DNA of 64,000 bases from Dechloromonas aromatica (nom. nud.). GTDB lineage: Bacteria; Pseudomonadota; Gammaproteobacteria; Burkholderiales; Rhodocyclaceae. Each line of letters opens with the position of its first letter. The stretch's first letter is position 1. This document shows positions 7,485 through 14,857 of the stretch, in pieces. A program made the position numbers and the translations under genes. Under the pieces are notes generated by a model that did no database searches, was not told where the DNA came from, and saw nothing but the letters and a program-made list of their open reading frames with translations. Where the stretch lies: the NCBI GenBank assembly GCA_017848965.1, contig JAFIHA010000046.1, positions 1 to 64,000 on the forward strand, written 5' to 3'.

Positions 7485-9640
7485 CAGCCACCTCCGCCGG
7501 CGATGCGGCCAAGGTCGAGTTGCGCCGCCGGCAGGTCGCGCAGCACGCGGCCGGCGTCGAGGACGATGACGCGGTCCGCGCTGGCGATGGTTTCCGGGCG
7601 GTGGGCGACGATGACGCGGGTGATGTTGAGCCGCTTGATCGCCTGGTTGACCCGCTTTTCGCAGGAGATGTCGAGATGGCTGGTGGCCTCGTCGAGGAAG
7701 AGGATCGCCGGCTGCTTGTAGAGGGCGCGGGCGAGCAGGACGCGCTGCTTCTGGCCGCCGGAGAGGGCAGCGCCCATGTCGCCGATCAGCGTGTTGTAGG
7801 CCATCGGCATCGCCTGGATGTCGTCGTGGATCGCCGCCAGCTTCGCGCATTCCTCGATCCGCGCGAAATCCGGGCGGGGATCGAAGAAGCTGATGTTGTC
7901 GGCGATCGAGCCGGCGAACAGGACGTCGTCCTGGAGCACGGTGCCGACCATGCCGCGCAAGGCCTCGAAACCGACCTGGGCGACGCTGGCGCCGCCGACC
8001 AGGACTTCGCCTTCGTTCGGCGTGCGGATGCCGAGCATGGCGCTGATCAGCGTCGATTTGCCGCAGCCGGACGGGCCGACGATGGCGATCGATTCGCCGC
8101 GTTCGATCCGCAGGTCGATGCCGTCGAGTACCCAGGGCTCGCCGTCGGCGTAGCGGTAGCGCAGGCCGCGCAGCTCGATCGAGGCTTCCGGCGTCGCCTG
8201 CCGCGCCGTCGCCGGCAGCGGCGGCGTGCTTGCTTCGGGCTCGGCAAGGACGATGTCGGCCAGGCGCTCGCCCTGCAGTTGCAGCATCTTGAGGTCGACC
8301 AGCTTGTCGATCAGGGCGCTGACCCGCGAATCGAACTGGTCCTTGTAGGCGGAAAACGCCATCAGCGCGCCGACCGTGAAGTTGCCGTCGAGGATCAGCC
8401 TGGCGCCGAGCCAGATGACCAGGATGCGCTCGACGCCGAACAGGATGCCGTTGATCAGGCGGTAGAAGATCTGCAGCTTCTGGTTGCGCAGATCGGCGTT
8501 GATCTGGTCGACCAGGAGGCTGAGCCAGGTCGAGCGGCGCTCCTCCTGGCGCTGGAAGAGCTTGATGCTGCGCACGCCGCGCACCGTCTCGAGAAAGTGG
8601 CTCTGCTGCTTGGCGGCATGCACGATCTGTTCTTCGGTGGCGTTGCGCAGCGGCCGGTACCAGAGCCAGCGGACGATCCCGTAGAGCGCCATGGCGCCGA
8701 CCGCGATCCACGCCAGCGAGGGGCTGTAGATGAACATCATGACCAGGGTGACGATGGTCATCAGGCCGTCGAGGATGCCCTCGACGAAGGCGGTGGTCAG
8801 CGTCTTCTGGATGACGTCGATCGAACTGAAGCGGGAAACGACGTCGCCGAGGTGGCGTTTCTCGAAATAATCGACCGGCAGACGCAGCAGGTGGCTGAAG
8901 ATGTTGGCCCGCCATTGCAGGTTGAGCGTCGTCGACATGTGCATGATGACCCACGAGCGCAGCGTGCCGATCCCCTGCTGGAGCAGCATCAGCAGGCCGA
9001 AGCCGAGGGCGAGCGTGGTCAGCAGGTCGCGGTCGCCGGAGACGACGACGTTGTCGATCACCCACTGCAGGAAGAAGGGGCTGACCAGGGCGAAAATTTC
9101 CAGCGAGACGGCGAGCAGCAGGATCTGGCCGAGCGAGCGGAAAAGCCCGGTGACGTGCCCGAGCAGGTCGCGCAGGCGGATGCGCTGGCGGAAGCTGAGC
9201 GGCTTGAACTCGGGGTTCGGCCACAGTTCGAGGGCAACCCCGGTGAACTGGCCGGAGACCTCGTCGAGGCTCAGCTTGCGCAGGCCGAAGGCGGGGTCGT
9301 GGATGGTCACCGTGTTGCGCTCGACCGCCTTGAGGACGACGAAATGGTTGAAGTTCCAGTGCAGGATGCAGGGCAGGCGCAGCTGCGGCAGGTCGTCTAG
9401 TTCCAGCTTGACCGGCCGCGTCGTCAGCTTCAGCGAGTGGGCGATCTGCATCAGGTGGCCGAGCGTGCTGCCCTTGATCGAGACCAGGAAGATGCGGCGC
9501 AGCGTGGCGAGGTCGGTGCGCAGGCCGTGGTAGCCGGCGACCATGGCGATGCAGGCGAGCGCGCATTCGGTCGCCTCGGTCTGCAGGATCAGCGGCAGTT
9601 TGCGGCGCAGGCCGAAGGAAACGTTGTCGAGGAAGGACAT
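7481..9640 (-). CDS. Peptidase-containing ABC exporter (CvaB/RaxB type)
   Basis: This 719-aa inner-membrane exporter cuts leaders after a double glycine and exports the mature peptide. The C39 peptidase domain (about 15-140) has Gln20, catalytic Cys26 in TECALACIAMV, His99 in HFVVL and Asp115 in HDPA, so it should be active. This differs from the inactive domain of LapB-type adhesin exporters. A six-span membrane domain follows (about 160-450), then a nucleotide-binding domain with Walker A GPSGCGKST (near 518), signature LSGGQKQR and Walker B AILFLDEAT. With the HlyD and TolC genes it forms a complete type I system, and the three double-glycine peptide genes upstream are the obvious cargo. 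Confidence 0.95.
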   Translation of the reverse strand: MSFLDNVSFGLRRKLPLILQTEATECALACIAMVAGYHGLRTDLATLRRIFLVSIKGSTLGHLMQIAHSLKLTTRPVKLELDDLPQLRLPCILHWNFNHFVVLKAVERNTVTIHDPAFGLRKLSLDEVSGQFTGVALELWPNPEFKPLSFRQRIRLRDLLGHVTGLFRSLGQILLLAVSLEIFALVSPFFLQWVIDNVVVSGDRDLLTTLALGFGLLMLLQQGIGTLRSWVIMHMSTTLNLQWRANIFSHLLRLPVDYFEKRHLGDVVSRFSSIDVIQKTLTTAFVEGILDGLMTIVTLVMMFIYSPSLAWIAVGAMALYGIVRWLWYRPLRNATEEQIVHAAKQQSHFLETVRGVRSIKLFQRQEERRSTWLSLLVDQINADLRNQKLQIFYRLINGILFGVERILVIWLGARLILDGNFTVGALMAFSAYKDQFDSRVSALIDKLVDLKMLQLQGERLADIVLAEPEASTPPLPATARQATPEASIELRGLRYRYADGEPWVLDGIDLRIERGESIAIVGPSGCGKSTLISAMLGIRTPNEGEVLVGGASVAQVGFEALRGMVGTVLQDDVLFAGSIADNISFFDPRPDFARIEECAKLAAIHDDIQAMPMAYNTLIGDMGAALSGGQKQRVLLARALYKQPAILFLDEATSHLDISCEKRVNQAIKRLNITRVIVAHRPETIASADRVIVLDAGRVLRDLPAAQLDLGRIAGGGGW

Positions 9641-9668
9641 GGGAGACCGGAGGTGAGGTGACGGACGA

Positions 9669-10937
9669 TCAGAGCTTGCCGCTCAGGCTGAACAGGGGTT
9701 CGAGCACCCACTCGTAGAGCTTGCGGCTTTCCTGGAGGACATCGGCTTCGAGCAGCATGCCCGCCTGCAGCGGCTGGGCGACGCCGTAGGCATTGATGCT
9801 CTGCTGTTCGAGGGCGACGCTGATCAGGTAGAGCGGTTCGCTGCCCTGGGCTTCGGCGCCTGGCGCCAGCAGGCTGGAAATCTCGCTGCCGGGCAGCGCG
9901 GTGCGCGCCACCGAAACGACGGTGCCGCGGGCGTGGCCGAACTTCTGGTAGGGATAGGCCTGGTAGCGCATCAGCACCTGGGCGCCCGGGCGGACAAAGC
10001 CGACCGCCCGGCTCGGCGCGTACAACTGCGCTTCGAGCCGGCTGCCGGCGGGGACGATGCTGAGCAGCGGGCGCCGGCCATCGACCGCCTGGCCGACTTC
10101 GGCGACCACCGCGGTGGCGGTGCCGTCGATCGGCGCCGTGATCGCCAGCATGCGGCGCCCTTCGCTTTCGCTCAGTTCCTGGCTGGTCGAGGATATGACG
10201 CGTTCGATCTGGGCCAGCTGGTTCTCGTGCTTGAAGCGCAAGGCGTCGAGGCTTTCCTGGCGGGTGCCGAGTTCGCGGCGCAGGGCAATCTGCTCGCGCT
10301 CGACGCTTTTCAGGCGGGTCTGCTGGTCGAGCAGTTCCTCGCGCTTCTGCTGGCGCTGTTCGCGCGAGATGTAATCCTGTTCGAGGAGCGACTGGTAGCG
10401 GCCGCTGGTTTCCTCGGCCAGGGCGACGCGGGCGCGCTGGCCTTCGAGCAGGCTGTCGATCTTCTCCAGTTCGCTGCGCAGCGCCGCCACCTGCCGGGTC
10501 AGGCCTTCCTGTTCCTCGCGCTGCAGTTGCCGGGTGCGTTCGAGTTCGCGGGTCAGCGATTCCTGGCGGGCGCCGAGCTGCTCGCTGACACTGGCAAAGA
10601 CCGAGCCCAGGGTGCTGCTCTGGCGCTCGCTGGAAATCAGGTAAAGGGTGTCGCCGGCCTTGACCGACTGGCCTTCGGCGACCAGCTTCTTGCCGACGAT
10701 GCCGGTCTGCGGCGGATAGATGCGCAACAGGCCGGCGCTTGGTACCAGCTGGCCGGTGACGCTGCTGCGCTTGGTATAGCTGCCCCAGGTGAACAAGGCG
10801 ACGATGGCCAGCGTGCAGACCAGGGCGGCCAGGCTCAACAGGCGGTAGCTGAGTGGGCGGACGAGCAGGATTTCGCCGCAGGACTTGGGTTTTTGCGCGT
10901 CGAGCGCGGCGCGTCGGAACAGGGGCTGGTTGGCCAT
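9669..10937 (-). CDS. HlyD-family periplasmic adaptor (CvaA-like)
   Basis: The adaptor (422 aa from ATG 10937) links the ABC exporter to TolC. It has a short cytoplasmic N-terminus, one membrane span (about 34-54, LLSLAALVCTLAIVALFTW), a barrel/lipoyl half-motif, a long coiled coil (about 105-250, many EREQ/RREL heptads) and the second lipoyl half (APIDGTATAVVAEVGQ). A GTG at 11003 would add 22 residues, and neither start has a strong ribosome site. It lies 165 bp after the last small peptide gene, with a hairpin between them, and 28 bp before the exporter gene. Confidence 0.9.
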   Translation of the reverse strand: MANQPLFRRAALDAQKPKSCGEILLVRPLSYRLLSLAALVCTLAIVALFTWGSYTKRSSVTGQLVPSAGLLRIYPPQTGIVGKKLVAEGQSVKAGDTLYLISSERQSSTLGSVFASVSEQLGARQESLTRELERTRQLQREEQEGLTRQVAALRSELEKIDSLLEGQRARVALAEETSGRYQSLLEQDYISREQRQQKREELLDQQTRLKSVEREQIALRRELGTRQESLDALRFKHENQLAQIERVISSTSQELSESEGRRMLAITAPIDGTATAVVAEVGQAVDGRRPLLSIVPAGSRLEAQLYAPSRAVGFVRPGAQVLMRYQAYPYQKFGHARGTVVSVARTALPGSEISSLLAPGAEAQGSEPLYLISVALEQQSINAYGVAQPLQAGMLLEADVLQESRKLYEWVLEPLFSLSGKL

Positions 10938-11078
10938 GCTGAATGAATTCGGTTGGCGCTGGATGCTGTTGGGATTTTTCGGGACGGCCGAAATCGAGGC
11001 CACTGAAGGCGCCGGGAATTGGTCAGGAAAGCTGTCGGGAGAGCAGACGCGAGGCGGGTGAGGGCAGGTCGTTCAGGG

Positions 11079-11104
11079 ATCCGCCTCGCGCTGCCCAGGC
11101 GGAT
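11079..11104 (-). terminator. Hairpin between the peptide genes and the exporter genes
   Basis: ATCCGCCT and AGGCGGAT form a perfect 8-bp inverted repeat around a 10-nt loop, starting at the stop codon of the last peptide gene. There is no T-run, so it is more likely an RNA stabiliser or partial attenuator than a full terminator. Either would let the peptides be made in excess over the transporter. Confidence 0.5.
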
Positions 11105-11319
11105 TACTGGCAGGAACCGCCGAACAGGCCGCCAAGCAGACCGCCGAGCAGGCCGGTGACGGTGCCGACGAGGCCGCTGACCAGGCTGACCACCGGCGTC
11201 AGAATGCCGCCGACCAGGCCGAGGACCGGGTTCAGGATGCCGCCGAGCAGGCCGCCGAGATCCAGAGCGCCGCCGGAAACGGCTGCGATTTCAGTCTTGC
11301 TGAGTTCTTGAATTGCCAT
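11104..11319 (-). CDS. Double-glycine-leader glycine/leucine-rich peptide 1
   Basis: This 71-aa precursor has the leader MAIQELSKTEIAAVSGG, with a double-glycine cleavage site at 16-17 for the neighbouring C39 exporter. The predicted 54-residue mature peptide is nearly all Gly, Leu, Val and Ile. It is built of 11-residue repeats (NPVLGLVGGIL, TPVVSLVSGLV, GTVTGLLGGLL) with regularly spaced glycines. It alone of the three ends in GGSCQ with a cysteine. The first 38 residues are identical to peptide 2. The ribosome site is AAGGAGTAACAAC. It is likely a bacteriocin-like or surface-aggregating peptide. The closest known analogue by style is the Cdz glycine-zipper bacteriocins, an inference rather than a homology result. 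Confidence 0.85.
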   Translation of the reverse strand: MAIQELSKTEIAAVSGGALDLGGLLGGILNPVLGLVGGILTPVVSLVSGLVGTVTGLLGGLLGGLFGGSCQ

Positions 11320-11360
11320 GTTGTTACTCCTTGGATTTTCGTCAGGTCGAAATGACCCGA

Positions 11361-11567
11361 TCAGTTGCCCAACAGGCCGCCGAGCAGGCCGCCCAGCAGA
11401 CCGGTGACGGTACCGAGCAGGCCGCTGACCAGGCCGAGAACCGGGGTCAGCAGGCCGCCGACCAGGCCGAGGACCGGATTCAGGATGCCGCCGAGCAGGC
11501 CGCCGAGATCCAGGGCGCCACCGGAAACGGCAGCGATTTCAGTCTTGCTGAGTTCTTGAATTGCCAC
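11361..11567 (-). CDS. Double-glycine-leader glycine/leucine-rich peptide 2 (GTG start)
   Basis: The precursor has 68 aa starting at GTG 11567, behind AAGGAGTAGCAAC in the same place as the ATG of its two paralogs. The leader is the same as in peptide 1 (…IQELSKTEIAAVSGG). The mature part of 51 residues repeats the 11-residue unit three times (NPVLGLVGGLL, TPVLGLVSGLL, GTVTGLLGGLL) and ends in GGLLGN, without cysteine. It is a recent duplicate of peptide 1 at DNA level. The longer open frame extending upstream crosses peptide 3 out of frame and is not coding. Export by the adjacent C39 transporter is expected. Confidence 0.83.
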   Translation of the reverse strand: MAIQELSKTEIAAVSGGALDLGGLLGGILNPVLGLVGGLLTPVLGLVSGLLGTVTGLLGGLLGGLLGN

Positions 11568-11617
11568 GTTGCTACTCCTTGTGTTGAACGAAAACTGGTG
11601 AAGGTGAATTGTTTTTC

Positions 11618-11830
11618 TTAGCGGCTCAGCAGACCGCCGAGCAGGCCGGTGACAGCGCCGAGCAGGCCGCCGACCAGGCTGAAGGTCGGAGCGACCAGAC
11701 CGCCGACGAGGCTGAAGACCGGACCCAGGAGGCCGCCCAGGAGGCTGCCGACGTCGGCATGCAGGTCCAGGGTCAGGGTGCCGCCGGAGACGGCTTCGAT
11801 TTCGGTCTTGCCAAGTTCTTGAATTGCCAT
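11618..11830 (-). CDS. Double-glycine-leader glycine/leucine-rich peptide 3 (first gene of operon)
   Basis: The precursor has 70 aa starting at ATG 11830 behind AAGGAGTAACAAAC. The leader MAIQELGKTEIEAVSGG has the double glycine at 16-17. The mature part begins with a more polar stretch (TLTLDLHADVG) that peptides 1 and 2 lack. It then has 11-residue repeats GPVFSLVGGLV, APTFSLVGGLL and GAVTGLLGGLL, with Phe replacing Leu at two positions. It is the most divergent of the three and the first after the promoter region, so it may be a partner peptide rather than a simple copy. Function is unproven. Confidence 0.85.
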   Translation of the reverse strand: MAIQELGKTEIEAVSGGTLTLDLHADVGSLLGGLLGPVFSLVGGLVAPTFSLVGGLLGAVTGLLGGLLSR

Positions 11831-11979
11831 GTTTGTTACTCCTTGACTGATTGAAAAACGCCACACCGGGTGGCATGCATTGCCCGTAGACAATTCTGTT
11901 TTGCAGTTATGCATATTCGAGTTTCAAAAACAGTACAAACAATGCACAATGCAAATTGTTGCGACATGATAATCAAATT
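11831..11979. promoter_or_regulatory. Divergent AT-rich control region between peptide operon and histidine kinase
   Basis: This 149-bp region is much richer in A+T than its flanks and must hold promoters for both directions. On the minus strand a TTGTAC and TATGCA pair 17 bp apart (about 11938-11910) is a weak candidate. Direct repeats of TGCATT/TTGCA type occur near 11943-11957 (aatgcacaatgcaaattg). No known operator was recognised. Confidence 0.4.
11854..11874 (-). promoter_or_regulatory. Possible attenuator in the leader of the peptide operon
   Basis: On the minus strand GCCAC-CCGGT-GTGGC is followed by GTTTTTC, about 24-30 nt before the peptide 3 start. The stem is only 5 bp, so termination would be weak. 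It may act as an attenuator or be chance. Confidence 0.3.
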
Positions 11980-14214
11980 ATGCGGAATTGCAATCTTGCT
12001 CTAGGGGTTTTCGTAAAATCGCGCAGCGTAAGCGGTGAAAGTGAAAATTCGTCGCCGCGGCGATGGCTGCCTTTCGTCCGTGGCGCGCTGTCGGCCTGCG
12101 CCATTCATGCCGCTGCCGCGCTGGCCGAGGAGGAAGTGCACGAAGCTGCGGCTTTGTCTTATCCTGATGCAATGATCACCAGCCTCCTGCTCCTCGTCCT
12201 GTTCGTTCTTTTCTGCTGCGTGGTGTTCTGGCGGGCGGCCAGGATCGAGCGGGTGTTGCAGCGGCTCGGTGACGGCGATCCGGCGGCGCGCACCGGGCTG
12301 GCGCCCTGGGCGCCGCTCGGTCGTCTGGCGCAGCGCGTCGATTGGGCGGCCGAACGCCTGGCCGAGGAAAGGCGGCGCTTGGCCGACAGCGAGGGACGCC
12401 TGCGCATCGCCCTGCAGGGCTGCGACATCGGCGTCTGGGACTGGCAGCTCGACAGCGGCCGCATCTATTACTCGCCGCGCTGGAAAACCCTGCTTGGTTT
12501 TGCCGAGGACGAGACGCCGGGACACGCCGAGACCTGGCTGACGCGGGTCCATCCCGACGATCTGGCGCAGGTGACGGCGGCGCTCGACGAGCACCTGTCG
12601 GGGCACAGCGAAATCTTCCTCTGTGAGCACCGGCTACGCCACAAGCGCGGCGACTATCTCTGGGTGCAGCAGAGCGGCGTCGCCAGCCGCGACGATAGCG
12701 GCCGGGTGCTGCGCATGATCGGCGCGCTGGCCGACGTTTCGGCGCACAAGGCGGCGCAGGCGGAACTGCTGAGCAGCCGGGAAGCCTACCGCTCGGTGGT
12801 GGAAGGGGTGACGCAGGTGATCCTGCGCAGCGATGTCGCCGGGCGGCTGAGTTTTCTCAACCCGGCCTGGCAGGAACTGACCGGGCACAGCATCGACGAG
12901 GCGCTCGGCAAAACGCTGGCCAGCTTCGTGCACGACGACGAACGTCACAGTGTCTCGGCTTTCTTTGCCGCGCTGGCCGACGGGGCGGCCGGCGATCTTT
13001 CCTGCGAATTGCGCCTGCGCTGCCGCGACGATGCCTGGCGTTGGTTCGCCTTGTACCTGCGGGCCACGCCGGCGGCCGGCGCGGCGTCGGCCGCCGGCGT
13101 GCTGAGCGACATCGCGGCGCAGAAGGCGAGCGAGGCGGCCTTGCTGCGCAGCAACCGCGAACGCGATGCGATCCTCACCCTGGGGCCGGATGGCTTCGTC
13201 TTCGCCGACGAACAGGGGCGGGTCAGTTTCGTCAATCCCGCCTTCGCCGGCATGACCGGCTTGGCCGCCGGGCTGGTGGTCGGTCGGCCGCTGGCCGAAC
13301 TCGACCTGCACATCGCCCAGTTGGGCGGCAGGTCGCCGGGTTTCGCCGAAGTCGGCGAGGGCGCCGACGGCCTGCTCCAGCTCGAACGTCCGCACAAGAC
13401 AGTGATCCGCTGGCTGGCCCGGCTGATCCCCGACGGTGCCGGCGGGATCCACGGTCGCGTCATCTACCTGCGCGACATCACCCGCGAAAGCGAGGTGGAC
13501 CGGATGAAGAGCGATTTCCTGTCGACCGCGGCGCATGAACTGCGGACGCCGATGGCGAGCATTTTCGGTTTCTCCGAGCTGCTCTTGTCGCGCGAATTCG
13601 AGCCGGCGATGCAGCGCGACCTGCTTGAGCGCATCCATCGCCAGACGCGCAACCTGATCAACCTGGTCAACGAGCTGCTCGACCTGTCGCGGATCGAGGC
13701 GCGCGGCGGCAAGAGCTTCAAGATGCAGGTCCAGGAAATCACCCCGGTCGTGCTCAACGCGGTCGCCGCGCAGTACGTGCCGGCGCCGACCCACAAGCTG
13801 GAGTTCGACTGGCCGAAGGATCTGCCCAAGGTCAGGATCGACGCCGAGAAGTTCCAGCAATGCCTGATCAACGTGCTGAGCAATGCCGTCAAGTATTCGC
13901 CGGGCGGCGGCGTCATCCGGGTCAACGCGCTGCGCCGCGGCGAGGCGGAAAGCGCCTGCATCGGCGTCGCCATCAGCGACCCGGGGATCGGCATGACGCC
14001 GGAGCAGAGCGCACGCATCTTCGAGCGCTTCTACCGCGCCGATCCGAGTGGCGCCATCCTCGGTTCCGGTCTCGGCATGTCCTTGGTCAAGGAATACATG
14101 GCGGTTTTCGGTGGCGATGTCGAGGTGGTCAGCGCGCCCGGGCAAGGGACGACCGTCGTCCTCTGGCTGCCGGCGGCCGACGCTCTGGGCGAATCTGGCG
14201 GGAGCGGACGGTGA
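11980..14214 (+). CDS. Membrane-anchored PAS sensor histidine kinase
   Basis: About 745 aa. One clear membrane span (MITSLLLLVLFVLFCCVVFW) lies near residues 65-84, with an earlier signal-like Ala-rich stretch. Three PAS units follow, the first at LRIALQGCDIGVWDW, the last at GPDGFVFADEQGR. The HisKA box has the phospho-histidine in STAAHELRTPMAS (near 517), followed by an HATPase domain with N (CLINVLSNAVKYS) and G boxes (DPGIGM, GSGLGMSLVK). The start is uncertain: ATG 11980 lacks a clear ribosome site, and TTG 11956 or ATG 12172 are alternatives. The stop overlaps the response regulator gene. It lies between the peptide operon and the Tad locus and could regulate either. Confidence 0.85.
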   Translation: MRNCNLALGVFVKSRSVSGESENSSPRRWLPFVRGALSACAIHAAAALAEEEVHEAAALSYPDAMITSLLLLVLFVLFCCVVFWRAARIERVLQRLGDGDPAARTGLAPWAPLGRLAQRVDWAAERLAEERRRLADSEGRLRIALQGCDIGVWDWQLDSGRIYYSPRWKTLLGFAEDETPGHAETWLTRVHPDDLAQVTAALDEHLSGHSEIFLCEHRLRHKRGDYLWVQQSGVASRDDSGRVLRMIGALADVSAHKAAQAELLSSREAYRSVVEGVTQVILRSDVAGRLSFLNPAWQELTGHSIDEALGKTLASFVHDDERHSVSAFFAALADGAAGDLSCELRLRCRDDAWRWFALYLRATPAAGAASAAGVLSDIAAQKASEAALLRSNRERDAILTLGPDGFVFADEQGRVSFVNPAFAGMTGLAAGLVVGRPLAELDLHIAQLGGRSPGFAEVGEGADGLLQLERPHKTVIRWLARLIPDGAGGIHGRVIYLRDITRESEVDRMKSDFLSTAAHELRTPMASIFGFSELLLSREFEPAMQRDLLERIHRQTRNLINLVNELLDLSRIEARGGKSFKMQVQEITPVVLNAVAAQYVPAPTHKLEFDWPKDLPKVRIDAEKFQQCLINVLSNAVKYSPGGGVIRVNALRRGEAESACIGVAISDPGIGMTPEQSARIFERFYRADPSGAILGSGLGMSLVKEYMAVFGGDVEVVSAPGQGTTVVLWLPAADALGESGGSGR

Positions 14215-14576
14215 AGGCATTGCAACGGGTATTGATCGTCGAGGATCAGGCCGACCTGCGCCTGCTCATCCGCCTGACCCTGGAGCCGCTCGGCGTCGAA
14301 CTGCGCGAGGTGGCCAACGGCATGGAGGCGCTGTTGGCGGCGCGCAGCTTCAAGCCGGACGTGCTGATCCTCGACGTCATGCTGCCCGGTGGTGTCGATG
14401 GCTACCAGATCTGTCAGGCGATCAAGCAGGACCCGCTGACCCGAGCGACGCGGGTGATCATGGTCAGCGCCCGCGGCCAGAAAAGCGACATCGAGCGCGG
14501 TTACCAGGCGCAGGCCGATCGTTACCTGGTGAAACCCTTCAGTCCTGCACAACTGCTCAAGGAGGTCGGGGCTTGA
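14211..14576 (+). CDS. Single-domain response regulator
   Basis: This 121-aa receiver domain has no output domain (CheY/Spo0F-like architecture). It has the acidic residues in VLIVEDQ, the phospho-acceptor Asp in VLILDVMLPG, Ser in IMVSARG and the lysine in YLVKPFS. It starts at GTG 14211, overlapping the kinase stop (GTGA), so kinase and receiver are translationally coupled partners. Its stop codon lies inside the flp promoter. Without an output domain it must pass its signal through protein contact or a phosphorelay. The HTH-receiver protein at 23235 is a nearby regulator with an output domain. Confidence 0.9.
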   Translation: MKALQRVLIVEDQADLRLLIRLTLEPLGVELREVANGMEALLAARSFKPDVLILDVMLPGGVDGYQICQAIKQDPLTRATRVIMVSARGQKSDIERGYQAQADRYLVKPFSPAQLLKEVGA

Positions 14577-14600
14577 CAATCAAGCCGGAAAGAGAATAAT
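14573..14600 (+). promoter_or_regulatory. Strong sigma70-like promoter of the Tad locus
   Basis: A consensus TTGACA (14573-14578) and AATAAT (14595-14600) are 16 bp apart, overlapping the end of the response regulator gene. An AT-rich leader follows up to the flp ribosome site GGAG at 14641. Strong transcription suits the abundant major pilin. Confidence 0.7.
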
Positions 14601-14650
14601 TGCGGCAAATGAATAAATCATATTTTTTTGAAAATTTTATGGAGCGTGTC

Positions 14651-14815
14651 ATGTGGGAATCTGTCAAGAAATTCGTTAAAGATGAAGAAGGTGCAACCGC
14701 TGTCGAGTACGGGCTGATTGCCGCCCTGATCGCCGTGGCGATCATTCTTTCGGTGACCGATGTCGGTACCAAGCTGAAAGCCGTTTTTAATTCGATCAAG
14801 GCTGCTTTGCCCTGA
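14651..14815 (+). CDS. flp: Flp-type major pilin of the Tad pilus
   Basis: This 54-aa prepilin is the subunit of the Tad/Flp pilus fibre. It has the Flp motif: leader WESVKKFVKDEEG, the processing site after Gly, then A-T-A-V-E-Y-G and the hydrophobic helix LIAALIAVAIILSV. The conserved Glu-Tyr pair of Flp pilins is present. The start ATG 14651 is chosen because GGAG sits 6 bp before it; upstream in-frame ATGs have no ribosome site. It would be processed by the TadV peptidase encoded next. Confidence 0.93.
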   Translation: MWESVKKFVKDEEGATAVEYGLIAALIAVAIILSVTDVGTKLKAVFNSIKAALP

Positions 14816-14857
14816 TGTGTCCTTCCTGCGCTGACGCCGCGCTTTGAGGCCGGGCGC

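Noticed and set aside
7391-9400. 669-aa plus-strand frame opposite the ABC exporter
   Set aside because: Antisense shadow; the minus strand encodes every ABC and C39 motif.
11313-11854. Plus-strand AEQAADQAE-like frames over the peptide genes
   Set aside because: They mirror the Gly/Leu repeats in antisense. Leaders and AAGGAGT ribosome sites exist only on the minus strand.
11361-11876. Peptide 2 read as a 171-aa protein
   Set aside because: The N-terminal extension is an out-of-frame reading of peptide 3. The paralogous leader shows the start is GTG 11567.
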